A stretch of 64,000 bases of DNA. It comes from Sphingobacteriales bacterium 50-39. Its GTDB lineage: Bacteria; Bacteroidota; Bacteroidia; Chitinophagales; Chitinophagaceae. The translations under genes and the position numbers were made by a program. Shown in pieces: positions 6,872 to 15,892 of the stretch (position 1 is its first letter; each line of letters begins with the position of its first letter). A model generated the notes under the pieces. The model saw nothing but the letters and a program-made list of their open reading frames with translations, searched no databases and had not been told where the DNA came from. The DNA is taken from positions 310,001 to 374,000 of the forward strand of contig MKTZ01000025.1 in assembly GCA_001898505.1 (NCBI GenBank), in the 5' to 3' direction.

Positions 6872-8227
6872 ATGTCCACCGGCACAGTACTTATCATTGA
6901 CGACGAAGAGAAGCTCCGGACCCTGCTTGCACGGATCATTCGCCTGGAAGGCTTTACCGTATTGGAGGCAGAAAACCTCAAGCAGGGAAGCAAATTGCTG
7001 GAGAAAGGGGATGTCGATGTGCTGCTCAGCGACGTCAAACTGCCGGATGGGAATGGAGTGGATTTTATAAAAGATCTCAAATCCCACTATCCCTCCCTGG
7101 AAACCATTCTTCTCACGGCTTATGGCAATATCGCCGATGGCGTCAAGGCCATGAAGAACGGTGCTTTCGACTACATCACCAAGGGCGACGACAATGACAA
7201 GATCATCCCCCTGCTGGCAAGAGCCATGGAGAAAGTGCAGCTGCAAAAACGGGTCCGGCAGTTGGAACAACAGGTAGGTAAACGGTATACTTTTGACGGC
7301 ATCCTCGGAGAATCCCCTCGGATCGTGGAGGCCATCGTCCTCGCCAAAAAAGTTGCGCCTTCGGAAGCCACCGTACTGTTGCTGGGCGAGACAGGTACCG
7401 GCAAGGAGGTGTTTGCCCAGGCCATCCATCAGGGTAGTAAAAGGACCGGCAAACCCTTTGTCGCATTGAACTGTAGCGCCTTTGGCAAGGAACTGCTGGA
7501 GAGCGAGCTCTTTGGTCACAAAGCAGGGTCATTTACAGGCGCTACAAAAGATAAAAAAGGATTGATCGAAGAGGCCGATACCGGGACCCTTTTCCTGGAC
7601 GAAATAGGAGAGATGCATGTGGACCTGCAGGCCAAGCTGCTCCGGGTGCTGGAGACCAATGAATTTATCAAGGTGGGGGATACCCGCCCTACAAAGGTCA
7701 ATGTCCGCATCATCGCCGCGACCAACCGGGACCTGCAACAGGAGGTGACGGAAGGGAAGTTCAGAGAAGACCTTTTCTACCGGCTGAATGTATTTACCAT
7801 CGCCCTTCCTTCCCTGCGGGAAAGAATGAAGGACATACCCCTTATCGCCGCCTATTATTTAAAGCTATTCGCCTCCAAAAGCGCCAAACGCATCGACTCG
7901 ATGAGCAAGCCCTTTTTGGAGCATCTTCAACAGCACGAGTGGAAGGGTAATATCCGGGAGCTAAAGAATGTCATCGAACGAGCCACCATCCTCTCCGACG
8001 GCCCTGAACTGACAGTGGACGACCTGCCCGCAGAGTTCCGGTTCACTACTTCCCGGCCCACCGGACCTATCTCCGCCTTTGACCTGGCCAGCGTAGAAAA
8101 ACTGCATATACAAAGGGTCCTCAATCACACCAAAGGCAACAAGACAGAAGCTGCCAGACTGCTCAACATCGGTCTCACCACTCTCTACCGGAAGATAGAA
8201 GAATACCACATCAGCGTCGAAGCCTGA
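6872..8227 (+). CDS. Sigma-54-dependent NtrC-family response regulator, probable kdp activator
   Basis: 451 residues in three domains. The receiver (1-120) has the acidic pocket D10-D11-E12 and phospho-acceptor D54 (LLSDVKLPDG). The AAA+ domain (about 145-375) has Walker A GETGTGKE, the sigma-54 contact loop GSFTGA (GAFTGA with A to S) and Walker B TLFLDEIGE. The C-terminus is a Fis-type helix-turn-helix, NKTEAARLLNIGLTTLYRKI. It stands directly upstream of kdpFABC while a histidine kinase lies downstream of them. This suggests that it replaces the OmpR-type KdpE of enterobacteria. The 20-bp tandem repeat just after its stop is a candidate binding site. Function as the kdp regulator is inferred from position only. 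Confidence 0.9.
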   Translation: MSTGTVLIIDDEEKLRTLLARIIRLEGFTVLEAENLKQGSKLLEKGDVDVLLSDVKLPDGNGVDFIKDLKSHYPSLETILLTAYGNIADGVKAMKNGAFDYITKGDDNDKIIPLLARAMEKVQLQKRVRQLEQQVGKRYTFDGILGESPRIVEAIVLAKKVAPSEATVLLLGETGTGKEVFAQAIHQGSKRTGKPFVALNCSAFGKELLESELFGHKAGSFTGATKDKKGLIEEADTGTLFLDEIGEMHVDLQAKLLRVLETNEFIKVGDTRPTKVNVRIIAATNRDLQQEVTEGKFREDLFYRLNVFTIALPSLRERMKDIPLIAAYYLKLFASKSAKRIDSMSKPFLEHLQQHEWKGNIRELKNVIERATILSDGPELTVDDLPAEFRFTTSRPTGPISAFDLASVEKLHIQRVLNHTKGNKTEAARLLNIGLTTLYRKIEEYHISVEA

Positions 8228-8238
8228 TCGTCTAAAGG

Positions 8239-8278
8239 ATTTTCATTTTGGTAGGGTTATTTTCATTTTGATAGGGTA
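8239..8278 (+). repeat. Two 20-bp tandem repeats, candidate activator binding site upstream of kdp
   Basis: Two adjacent units of exactly 20 bases (8239-8258 and 8259-8278) share ATTTTCATTTTG and TAGGGT and match at 18 of 20 positions. A period of two helical turns would place two regulator dimers on the same DNA face. The block sits about 170 bases upstream of the first kdp-operon ORF. Confidence 0.6.
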
Positions 8279-8351
8279 AGGACGAGCCCGCACTCGGACA
8301 GGGGATCTGCATACCCTTATAAATCAATTTACTACGTGTCTGCTCAGGACC

Positions 8352-8366
8352 GGGCACTTCATTTGG
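8352..8366 (+). promoter_or_regulatory. Possible sigma-54 (-24/-12) promoter for the kdp operon
   Basis: GGGCAC-N5-TTGG resembles TGGCAC-N5-TTGC with the right spacing, but the normally invariant -12 GC reads GG. It would start transcription near 8378, about 120 bases from the tandem repeats, which is a usual enhancer distance. The -12 mismatch keeps this tentative. Confidence 0.3.
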
Positions 8367-8451
8367 CTATAGGGTTGACGATGATCATAAGATATGCCTC
8401 CCAAAGTCGGGAGATTTCTCTGTGGTCCTGGCTAACTTAAAACAAAAATAT

Positions 8452-8535
8452 ATGCTGACAGTAATCCTGATCCTGGCGGGGCTTATCTGCTTCGCCCTCT
8501 TCTTTAAAGCCATCGATTTCTTTGACAAAATATAA
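8452..8535 (+). CDS. 27-residue membrane microprotein preceding kdpF
   Basis: ATG at 8452, TAA at 8533-8535, preceded by the AT-rich stretch AACAAAAATAT. The peptide begins MLTVILILAGLICFALFF and ends in the charged segment AIDFFDKI, i.e. one membrane helix with an acidic tail. It sits 5 bases before kdpF, so it is probably co-translated with the Kdp complex. It is not KdpF, which follows separately. It may be a second small subunit or stabiliser of KdpFABC. The assignment rests on hydrophobic pattern and position. Confidence 0.55.
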   Translation: MLTVILILAGLICFALFFKAIDFFDKI

Positions 8536-8540
8536 AATGC

Positions 8541-8618
8541 ATGTTACTACTATTCATCATCGCTATCCTGGTCTTCTGCTATTTATGTTATGTATTGGTA
8601 AGACCCGAAAAATTCTAA
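8541..8618 (+). CDS. kdpF: KdpF, small subunit of the potassium-transporting ATPase
   Basis: 25 residues encoded at 8541-8618: a single membrane helix beginning MLLLFIIAILVF and ending in Y-V-L-V-R-P-E-K-F, which matches the conserved Y-x-L-x-x-P-E-x-F tail of KdpF. It lies 12 bases before kdpA. KdpF stabilises the KdpABC complex in the inner membrane. Confidence 0.85.
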   Translation: MLLLFIIAILVFCYLCYVLVRPEKF

Positions 8619-8630
8619 GCTGAAATTAAA

Positions 8631-10343
8631 ATGACTATGAGCACAGAAATTATAGGCGTAATAGCCATGTATCTTATCACCGTCCTGCTGGCAATCCCTC
8701 TCGGGAGATACATTGGAAAGACATATATGGGGGAACCCACCTGGGCGGACAGGATATTCAACCCCATCGACAAGCTTTTTTACCGGCTCAGTGGCATCCG
8801 TCCTGAAAGGGAGATGAACTGGAAACAGCATCTGGTTGCACTGCTGACCATCAACCTGGTCTGGTTCCTTTTCTCGATGCTTGTTCTCATGAACATGAGC
8901 TGGCTTCCCCTGAACCCTGATGGGAATCCTTCCATGTCGGCGGATCTTGCTTTTAACACTACCGTCAGCTTTGTATCGAATACCAACCTGCAGCACTACT
9001 CCGGTGAATCCGGCGTGTCCTATCTGGGGCAATTGGTGCTGATGCTGTTCCAGTTTATCAGCGCCGGCGCCGGTATGGCAGCCTGCGCCGTTGTATTCAA
9101 CGCCATGCGGGAGAGGACCACGGAAAAGCTCGGTAATTTCTATAACTACTTTGTACGCAGCTGTACCCGTGTACTGCTGCCTTTGTCCATTATCGTTGCC
9201 GTTATCTTGGTATTCAACGGAACACCGATGACCTTTAAAGGAAAAGACCAGTTCATTTCCATGCAAGGCGATACAGTACATGTCAGTCGTGGCCCTGCGG
9301 CCGCCATGGTGGCGATCAAGCAGCTGGGTACCAATGGCGGTGGATTCTTCGGCGCCAACTCGGCCCAGCCGATGGAAAACCCCAACTACCTCACCAATAT
9401 GGTGGAAGACATTAGCATCGTCATCATTCCCATGGCAATGGTTTTTTCCCTGGGGTATATTTTGAAGAGAAAGAAGTTGGCGTGGGTGGTCTTTGGGGTG
9501 ATGACGGTGGGCTTCCTCCTCTTTGTGATCCCTTCCATTTATTATGAAATGAAGGGTAATCCTGCTATCAGAGGCATGGGTATAGCACAGCATATGGGCA
9601 ATATGGAAGGGAAGGAAGTCCGTTTTGGCTCCGCCGCTTCGGCTTACTGGGCCGTGACGACTACCGTCACGTCCAACGGTTCCGTCAATGCCATGCACGA
9701 CAGCCTTACTCCGCTCACCGGCATGTTCACCATGATGGGTATGATGATCAACTCATTTTATGGAGGAGTGGGAGTAGGATTTCTCAACTTCTACATATTT
9801 ATCATCATCGCCGTCTTTATCAGCGGACTGATGGTGGGCAGGACCCCGGAGCTCCTGGGAAAAAAGATCGAAGCCAAGGAAATGAAGATCGCGACGATCA
9901 TCGCCCTGCTGCATTCTTTCCTAATCCTTTCGGGAACAGCCCTGGCTTCTTACCTTTTTGCGCATGACCCAAAGGGATATGCCGCATGGCTGGGTAATCC
10001 AGGCTACCATGGTTTTTCGGAAATGTTGTATGAATATTCTTCTGCGTCGGCCAACAACGGATCGGAATTCAGCGGATTGAGCGCTAATACCCCTTTTTGG
10101 AATATAACGGACGGCCTGGTCATGCTGCTGTCGCGTTTTTTACCTATTGTCGGCCCCCTGGCCATTGCCGGCATACTGGCTAAAAAGAAATATATACCAG
10201 AGTCCGCGGGTACGCTCAAGACAGACACAAGCACTTTCGGGATCATGACCTTTGCCGTGATCATCATCGTAGCGGCGCTGTCCTTCTTCCCGTCCCTGGC
10301 GCTCGGACCGATAGCAGAATTTTTTAGCATGCCTCGTCCTTAA
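8631..10343 (+). CDS. kdpA: KdpA, potassium-binding channel-like subunit
   Basis: 570 residues, close to the usual 557-560, with about ten hydrophobic helices. Typical KdpA stretches are present: FNTTVSFVSNTNLQHYSGE, TNGGGFFGANSAQPMENP and TTTVTSNGSVNAMHDSLTPL, which carry the four pore-loop filter segments. It is the inner-membrane subunit that takes K+ from the periplasm before pumping. The start ATG (8631) follows AAATTAAA, 12 bases after kdpF; kdpB begins 25 bases after the stop. It is expected to be made when K+ is scarce. Confidence 0.97.
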   Translation: MTMSTEIIGVIAMYLITVLLAIPLGRYIGKTYMGEPTWADRIFNPIDKLFYRLSGIRPEREMNWKQHLVALLTINLVWFLFSMLVLMNMSWLPLNPDGNPSMSADLAFNTTVSFVSNTNLQHYSGESGVSYLGQLVLMLFQFISAGAGMAACAVVFNAMRERTTEKLGNFYNYFVRSCTRVLLPLSIIVAVILVFNGTPMTFKGKDQFISMQGDTVHVSRGPAAAMVAIKQLGTNGGGFFGANSAQPMENPNYLTNMVEDISIVIIPMAMVFSLGYILKRKKLAWVVFGVMTVGFLLFVIPSIYYEMKGNPAIRGMGIAQHMGNMEGKEVRFGSAASAYWAVTTTVTSNGSVNAMHDSLTPLTGMFTMMGMMINSFYGGVGVGFLNFYIFIIIAVFISGLMVGRTPELLGKKIEAKEMKIATIIALLHSFLILSGTALASYLFAHDPKGYAAWLGNPGYHGFSEMLYEYSSASANNGSEFSGLSANTPFWNITDGLVMLLSRFLPIVGPLAIAGILAKKKYIPESAGTLKTDTSTFGIMTFAVIIIVAALSFFPSLALGPIAEFFSMPRP

Positions 10344-10368
10344 GTAGAGAGGAATAAATCATTGTAAT

Positions 10369-12474
10369 ATGGCAACTCATCATAAAGCAAACAAATTATT
10401 CGAACCGGCCCTGGTACGGGAGGCGATCCGGCAATCCTTTATAAAGCTCAATCCCCGTATACTATTCCGTAATCCTGTCATGTTCACTGTAGAGGTCGGT
10501 ACGGCAGTGATGCTGGCCGTCTGTGTATGGATCCTGGCGGGGGAACATTCGCAGGGCAGCCTGGTCTACAACCTGTTGATCTTTCTGATACTGTTCGTCA
10601 CCCTGCTTTTTGCCAACTTCGCAGAAGCTATTGCCGAAGCAAGAGGCAAGGCACAGGCCGACAGTCTGCGCAAGACAAGAGAAGATACTCCCGCCAAAAA
10701 GGTCTTTCCGGTAGGAGAGATCTACGTAGGTGAAATAAAGACCGTCCCTTCCTCGCAGCTAAAAAAGGGGGATGTCTTTATTGCCGAGGCCGGCGATACT
10801 ATTCCCATGGATGGGGAGATCATCGAGGGACTGGCTACCATCGATGAGAGCGCGATCACCGGGGAGAGCGCCCCTGTGATCAGGGAGGCCGGTGGTGATA
10901 AGTCCAGCGTCACGGGCGGAACAAAAGTGCTGAGCGATAAGATCAAAGTACGTGTGACTACCCAGCCTGGAGAAAGTTTCCTGGATAAGATGATTGCGCT
11001 GGTAGAAGGCGCGTCGAGACAAAAGACGCCTAACGAGATAGCCCTCACCATTCTGCTGGCGGGGTTTACCATCATCTTTATTATCGTGTGTGTTACGCTG
11101 AAGCCTTTTGGAGATTATGCCAGCACACCTATTACTATTGCCGCCTTTATCTCCTTATTTGTCTGTCTGATACCCACCACCATCGGCGGATTGCTGAGCG
11201 CCATCGGCATTGCGGGTATGGACAGGGCCCTCCGCGCCAATGTGATCACCAAGAGCGGGAAGGCTGTGGAGACTGCCGGGGACCTGGATACATTGTTATT
11301 GGACAAGACCGGCACCATTACCATCGGCAATCGTAAGGCCACTCATTTCTGGCCGGCGCCGGGCGTGGATGAGAAGGCCTTTATAGAAGCCTGTGTACTG
11401 GCCTCGCTGGCGGACGAAACGCCGGAAGGCAAGTCTATCATCGAGCTGGCAGGTGCGAATCCCGGCAGCTTTCAGACAAAGAGCGCAAGATTTGTCGCCT
11501 TCACCGCGGAAACCCGTTGCAGCGGTATCGATCTGCCGGAAGGGGAAAGAAGTTCTGCTGCCGAACAAAGTGAGGACGGGCGGTTCGGCGCCACGAAAGG
11601 CGTCTTTATCCGCAAAGGAGCTTTTGATGCGATCAGGACCCTCGTCGTCCGTGCGGGTAACAGCTTCCCGGAACAGACGGAAAGCAAGGTAAAGGAGATA
11701 GCTTCCAATGGCGGCACGCCCCTGGCTGTAAGCCAGAATGGACGTGTGCTGGGTGTCATCGAGCTCCAGGATATCATCAAGCCTGGAATACAGGAGCGGT
11801 TTGAGCGGCTGCGGAAGATGGGTGTAAAGACCGTGATGGTGACAGGAGACAATCCCCTCACAGCAAAGTATATAGCCGAAAAGGCCGGCGTGGATGATTT
11901 TATCGCGGAGGCCAAGCCCGAGGACAAGATGAACTATATCCGTAAGGAGCAGCAGGGCGGCAAGCTGGTTGCCATGATGGGAGACGGTACCAATGATGCT
12001 CCCGCGCTGGCCCAGGCGGATGTAGGCGTGGCCATGAACAGCGGTACGCAGGCAGCCAAAGAGGCCGGTAACATGGTGGACCTGGACAATGATCCCACCA
12101 AGCTGATCGAGATCGTAGAGATAGGCAAGCAACTGCTGATGACCCGCGGTACGCTTACCACGTTCAGCATTGCCAATGACGTGGCGAAATACTTTGCCAT
12201 TGTGCCCGCCCTGTTCATTGCTTCGATACCCGGGTTGCAGGCGCTGAATATAATGCGGCTCCATAGCCCCGAAAGCGCTATCCTCTCGGCAGTCATCTTC
12301 AACGCCATCATCATCCCCCTGCTGATACCGCTGGCATTGCGTGGTATCACGTATAAGCCCATCGGAGCCAGCGCGCTGCTTCGCCGCAACCTGCTGATCT
12401 ATGGATTGGGTGGGGTAGTGGTGCCCTTTATAGGAATTAAATTAATTGATCTGGTCATATCAAACTGGTTTTAA
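10369..12474 (+). CDS. kdpB: KdpB, P-type ATPase catalytic subunit
   Basis: 701 residues. The phosphorylation motif is D312-K-T-G-T-I-T, with TGES in the actuator domain ([12 protein letters not shown]) and the hinge [16 protein letters not shown]. It hydrolyses ATP to drive K+ uptake through KdpA. Compared with the short nucleotide-domain loop of E. coli KdpB (from memory), it has an extra segment of roughly 15-20 residues, rich in Glu, Ser and Gly, after SGIDLPEG and before [13 protein letters not shown]. The DNA of that segment contains a 7-bp inverted repeat (11560-11589). Between kdpA (25-base gap) and kdpC (10-base gap). Confidence 0.97.
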   Translation: MATHHKANKLFEPALVREAIRQSFIKLNPRILFRNPVMFTVEVGTAVMLAVCVWILAGEHSQGSLVYNLLIFLILFVTLLFANFAEAIAEARGKAQADSLRKTREDTPAKKVFPVGEIYVGEIKTVPSSQLKKGDVFIAEAGDTIPMDGEIIEGLATIDESAITGESAPVIREAGGDKSSVTGGTKVLSDKIKVRVTTQPGESFLDKMIALVEGASRQKTPNEIALTILLAGFTIIFIIVCVTLKPFGDYASTPITIAAFISLFVCLIPTTIGGLLSAIGIAGMDRALRANVITKSGKAVETAGDLDTLLLDKTGTITIGNRKATHFWPAPGVDEKAFIEACVLASLADETPEGKSIIELAGANPGSFQTKSARFVAFTAETRCSGIDLPEGERSSAAEQSEDGRFGATKGVFIRKGAFDAIRTLVVRAGNSFPEQTESKVKEIASNGGTPLAVSQNGRVLGVIELQDIIKPGIQERFERLRKMGVKTVMVTGDNPLTAKYIAEKAGVDDFIAEAKPEDKMNYIRKEQQGGKLVAMMGDGTNDAPALAQADVGVAMNSGTQAAKEAGNMVDLDNDPTKLIEIVEIGKQLLMTRGTLTTFSIANDVAKYFAIVPALFIASIPGLQALNIMRLHSPESAILSAVIFNAIIIPLLIPLALRGITYKPIGASALLRRNLLIYGLGGVVVPFIGIKLIDLVISNWF
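11560..11589 (+). repeat. Inverted repeat inside the extra loop of kdpB
   Basis: GCCGAAC (11560-11566) and GTTCGGC (11583-11589) are perfectly complementary around a 16-base loop, within the part of kdpB that encodes the additional Glu/Ser-rich residues. It is reminiscent of palindromic insertions into coding sequence but does not share the paired-hairpin layout of the other elements here. Confidence 0.35.
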
Positions 12475-12484
12475 AAAACATTAT

Positions 12485-13048
12485 ATGCGACAACATATCT
12501 TACCCGCGCTGAAGCTGACGGCTGTCTGTATAGTCTTCTTCTGCGGTGTCTATACCTTACTTATCTGGGTGATCGCCCAGGCGGCGCCTGCTCATGGCCT
12601 TGGAGAGACCGTATCTGTGAATGGAAAAGTGGTCGGCTATGCCCTGGAAGGACAGAGCTTTACACAGGATAAGTACTTTTGGGGGCGTCCTTCTGCCGCG
12701 GGATACAATGCAGCGGGCAGCGCCGGTAGCAACAAAGGGCCTTCCAATCCCGACTATCTCAAAGATGTGCAGTCCAGGATCGACAGCTTTCTCGTACATA
12801 ACCCCGGTGTGAAAAAGGAGGAAATCCCTTCGGAATTAGTAACTTACTCCGGCAGTGGCCTTGACCCCGACCTGTCTCCGGCCGGCGCCAGGGTGCAGGT
12901 GCGGAGGATCGCGGCAGTCAGAGGGTTGAAGGAGGAAAAGATCAATGATCTGGTAGACCGGCTGACAGAAGGACCACTGGTAGGGTTGTTTGGCCCTTCC
13001 AAAGTGAATGTAGAAAAATTGAATATTGCATTGGATAACTTGCATTGA
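12485..13048 (+). CDS. kdpC: KdpC, subunit of the potassium-transporting ATPase
   Basis: 187 residues from the ATG at 12485; an upstream in-frame start would overlap kdpB and is unlikely. An N-terminal membrane helix (about 7-29) is followed by a periplasmic domain with FTQDKYFWGRPSAAGYNA and GSGLDPDLSPAGA, both hallmarks of KdpC. It is thought to raise K+ or ATP affinity of the pump. The TGA (13046-13048) overlaps the kdpD ATG by one base. Confidence 0.95.
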   Translation: MRQHILPALKLTAVCIVFFCGVYTLLIWVIAQAAPAHGLGETVSVNGKVVGYALEGQSFTQDKYFWGRPSAAGYNAAGSAGSNKGPSNPDYLKDVQSRIDSFLVHNPGVKKEEIPSELVTYSGSGLDPDLSPAGARVQVRRIAAVRGLKEEKINDLVDRLTEGPLVGLFGPSKVNVEKLNIALDNLH

Positions 13049-14193
13049 TGGCAGACGAAGCAACCATAGCGAACAGTAAGAACCCCGATGTGGAACATTT
13101 TCTGGATCTCATCCGGAAGTCACGTCGGGGTAAGTTCAAGATATACATCGGCATGAGCGCTGGGGTGGGAAAGACCTTCCGGATGCTGCAGGAGGCGCAA
13201 TCCCTTATGCGTAATGGCGTGGATGTAAAGATCGGGTATATCGAGACACACGGACGGAAGGAAACCGTGAGCCAGCTGGAAGGACTCCCCGTGCTGCCCA
13301 GGAGAAAGTTGTTCTATAAAGGGAAGGAGCTGGAGGAGCTGGATGTGCAGGCCGTGATCAATCTGCACCCCGAGGTGGTGATCGTCGATGAGCTGGCGCA
13401 TACCAACATCGAAGGCAGCAAGAATGAAAAACGCTGGCAGGATGTGATGGAAATTCTGGATGCGGGTATCAATGTCATCAGCGCCGTGAATATCCAGCAT
13501 ATAGAAAGCCTTAACGAGGAGATAAAGAATATTACGGGGGTAGAGGTGGCTGAGCGCATACCGGACAGTGTGCTAAAGGAGGCCGACGAGGTGGTGAACA
13601 TCGACCTTACGGCGGACGAGCTTGTGACACGGCTGAAAGAGGGTAAGATATATACACAGGATAAGATCGAGACTGCGCTTAGGAACTTCTTCCAGGCGGA
13701 CCGGATTCTGCAATTGCGGGAGCTGGCGTTGAAGGAAGTGGCGTCACAGGTGGAACGGAAGATCGAGACCGAGCTGCCCAGGGGTACGCATTTACGGGCC
13801 GAGCGTTTCCTGGCCTGTATCAGCAGCAATCATGAGATAGCCAAAAAGGTTATCCGTAAGACGGCTCGTCTGGCCACTTATTATCATTCAAAATGGATCG
13901 TGCTGTATGTACAAACGCCAAAAGAGGATGGGGATAAGATCGGGTTGGCAGCACAACGCCACCTGATCAATAATTTCAAGCTGGCCACCGAGCTGGGGGC
14001 GGAAGTGATCAAGGTGAAACAAAGCAATATAGCCAAGGGTATCATGGAAACAGCGGAGCAGCATGGGATCACTACCATTTGTATCGGCAAGCCACATCTC
14101 AGCCTGTACAATGTGATCTTAAGCACGGCCGTATTCAATCAACTTTTAAACAAGCTGGCAGCATCGGACATCGATGTGGTAATACTTTCCTGA
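13048..14193 (+). CDS. kdpD: KdpD N-terminal sensor protein without kinase domain
   Basis: 381 residues from ATG 13048 (TGATG junction with kdpC). It contains the KdpD sensor domain with Walker A GMSAGVGKTFRML, Walker B-like VVIVDELAHTN and IGYIETHGRKET, then a USP domain (about 245-380) ending at VVILS. The DUF4118 membrane region, the GAF region and the histidine kinase core of the roughly 890-residue E. coli KdpD are absent. The next gene, one base on, encodes a stand-alone HAMP/PAS kinase. This is thus a split sensor: a cytoplasmic K+/nucleotide-responsive module that probably acts on the adjacent kinase. The clean ends and tight operon spacing argue against decay. Confidence 0.92.
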   Translation: MADEATIANSKNPDVEHFLDLIRKSRRGKFKIYIGMSAGVGKTFRMLQEAQSLMRNGVDVKIGYIETHGRKETVSQLEGLPVLPRRKLFYKGKELEELDVQAVINLHPEVVIVDELAHTNIEGSKNEKRWQDVMEILDAGINVISAVNIQHIESLNEEIKNITGVEVAERIPDSVLKEADEVVNIDLTADELVTRLKEGKIYTQDKIETALRNFFQADRILQLRELALKEVASQVERKIETELPRGTHLRAERFLACISSNHEIAKKVIRKTARLATYYHSKWIVLYVQTPKEDGDKIGLAAQRHLINNFKLATELGAEVIKVKQSNIAKGIMETAEQHGITTICIGKPHLSLYNVILSTAVFNQLLNKLAASDIDVVILS

Positions 14194-14194
14194 T

Positions 14195-15892
14195 ATGAGC
14201 GTACGATTAAAGACCAAATTGTCGATGGGGTTGCTTTTCCTTTTTATCGTCATTCTTTTATTTGGCGTGCTGGGGCTCTATTATATCAATCGTCTGAGCA
14301 ATGACGGGCGGCAGGTGCTGCAGAACAATTATGAGTCCCTGATTTATTGCAACAGGATGCTGGCTGCCTTGGAAAATATCAATGTAAAGAAAGATGCAAC
14401 CACCGTATTCCGGGACAACCTCAAGAAGCAGCAGGCGAATATCACGGAAATAGGAGAGAAGGAGGCCACCGATGAGCTGACGAAGAACTTTTCCGAAATG
14501 CTGGTCAATCCCTCCGATACGACCAATTATCCGGACATACGGCGATCCATCTATCAGATACAGGAAGTGAATGAAATGGCCATCCAGCGCAAGAGCGCGG
14601 CGGCGCAGCATACGGCGGACAATGCAAAGAACACGCTTGCCATTGTCTTTACCATTCTTACCCTGGTGGCCTTTACGTTTATATTCAATCTACCCGGTAT
14701 CATTTCCGACCCTATCCGCAGCCTCTCGGAAGGTATACAGGAGATAGCGGGAAAAAATTATAAGAAGCGTATCTATCTCAAGCAGGATGATGAGTTCGGG
14801 GATCTGGCCAATGCCTTCAATATAATGGCGGGCAAGCTGGATGAATATGAGAGCAGCAACCTGGCCAAGATCAAGTTTGAAAAAAGCCGTATCGAGACCA
14901 TCATCAACCAGATGCGGGACGGGATCATCGGTCTGGATGAAAGGAGGAACATCCTGTTCCTCAATGCTGTTGCGGAAAAGCTGTTGGGGCTGAAAGAGGG
15001 GGATATCAATGGGAAGTATGCTCCCGACGTCGCTTTGACCAATGACCTGATGCGGACGTTGCTGCAGGACGAGCCCAAAAAGACCGAGCTGAAGATCTAT
15101 GCCGACAACAAGGAAAGCTATTTTAATAAGGATGTGCTGGATGTCACCACCAATCAGGCCGTTATCGGTCAGGTGATCGTATTACGTAACATCACTCCTT
15201 TTCATGAGCTCAACGAGGCGAAGACGAATTTTATAGCCACCGTCTCCCATGAGCTGAAAACACCTATTTCGTCCATCAAAATGAGCGCCCGTCTGCTCAC
15301 AGACAGGAGAGTAGGCGATCTGAGCAACGAGCAGCAGGAACTGATACGCAGCATTACCGACGATGCCGACCGGCTGTTGAAGATCACCGGTGAGCTGCTG
15401 AACATGTCCCAGGTCGAGACAGGTAAGATCCAACTGAAGCTGCAGACTGCTGAACCTTCGGTGATCGTGAATCAGGCCATTCAGGCGGTGCAGTTCCAGG
15501 CCCAGCAGAAGCATGTGCAGATAAAGGCGAACATTGCGCAGGACCTGCCCCTGATACAGGCGGACGTGGAAAAGACGTCGTGGGTGCTGATCAATTTCCT
15601 TACCAATGCCATCAAGTATTCGCCGGAGGATGCCGGTATAGAGGTCTACGCATTCAGGAAGGATGGGAAGGTGGAATTCCTTGTAAAGGACCATGGCAAC
15701 GGCATCGAAGAAAAGTATCTTCCCAAAATATTCGACCGCTATTTTAAAGTACCTGGCTCACATGACCACAACGGTACGGGGCTGGGGCTCTCCATTTCAA
15801 AAGAATTTATCGAAGCCCAGGGGGGGTGTATCTGGGTGGACAGCCGTTTGGGCGAGGGCAGTCAGTTCGGATTTGCATTTACCCCTGCCTGA
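14195..15892 (+). CDS. Membrane histidine kinase (HAMP-PAS-HisKA-HATPase) partner of the split KdpD
   Basis: 565 residues. There is a membrane helix at about 11-31, a short extracytoplasmic helical domain, a second helix at about 146-168, HAMP (170-225), PAS (about 232-340), the HisKA dimerisation box FIATVSHELKTPISSIKMSA with the phospho-His, and HATPase_c with the N box (LINFLTNAIKYSPED), G1 (VKDHGNGI) and G2 (GTGLGLSISKEF). It starts one base after the kdpD stop and ends the operon. It probably phosphorylates the sigma-54 activator encoded at 6872-8227, with KdpD as sensory input; this pairing is inferred. Confidence 0.93.
   Translation: MSVRLKTKLSMGLLFLFIVILLFGVLGLYYINRLSNDGRQVLQNNYESLIYCNRMLAALENINVKKDATTVFRDNLKKQQANITEIGEKEATDELTKNFSEMLVNPSDTTNYPDIRRSIYQIQEVNEMAIQRKSAAAQHTADNAKNTLAIVFTILTLVAFTFIFNLPGIISDPIRSLSEGIQEIAGKNYKKRIYLKQDDEFGDLANAFNIMAGKLDEYESSNLAKIKFEKSRIETIINQMRDGIIGLDERRNILFLNAVAEKLLGLKEGDINGKYAPDVALTNDLMRTLLQDEPKKTELKIYADNKESYFNKDVLDVTTNQAVIGQVIVLRNITPFHELNEAKTNFIATVSHELKTPISSIKMSARLLTDRRVGDLSNEQQELIRSITDDADRLLKITGELLNMSQVETGKIQLKLQTAEPSVIVNQAIQAVQFQAQQKHVQIKANIAQDLPLIQADVEKTSWVLINFLTNAIKYSPEDAGIEVYAFRKDGKVEFLVKDHGNGIEEKYLPKIFDRYFKVPGSHDHNGTGLGLSISKEFIEAQGGCIWVDSRLGEGSQFGFAFTPA

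Noticed and set aside
8279-8451. Possible c-di-AMP (ydaO-type) riboswitch before kdp
   Set aside because: No conserved ydaO core could be laid out; the gap is better explained by enhancer-like repeats and a weak sigma-54-like site.
11296-12264. 322-codon minus-strand open frame
   Set aside because: Antisense to kdpB motifs that are certain ([13 protein letters not shown]).
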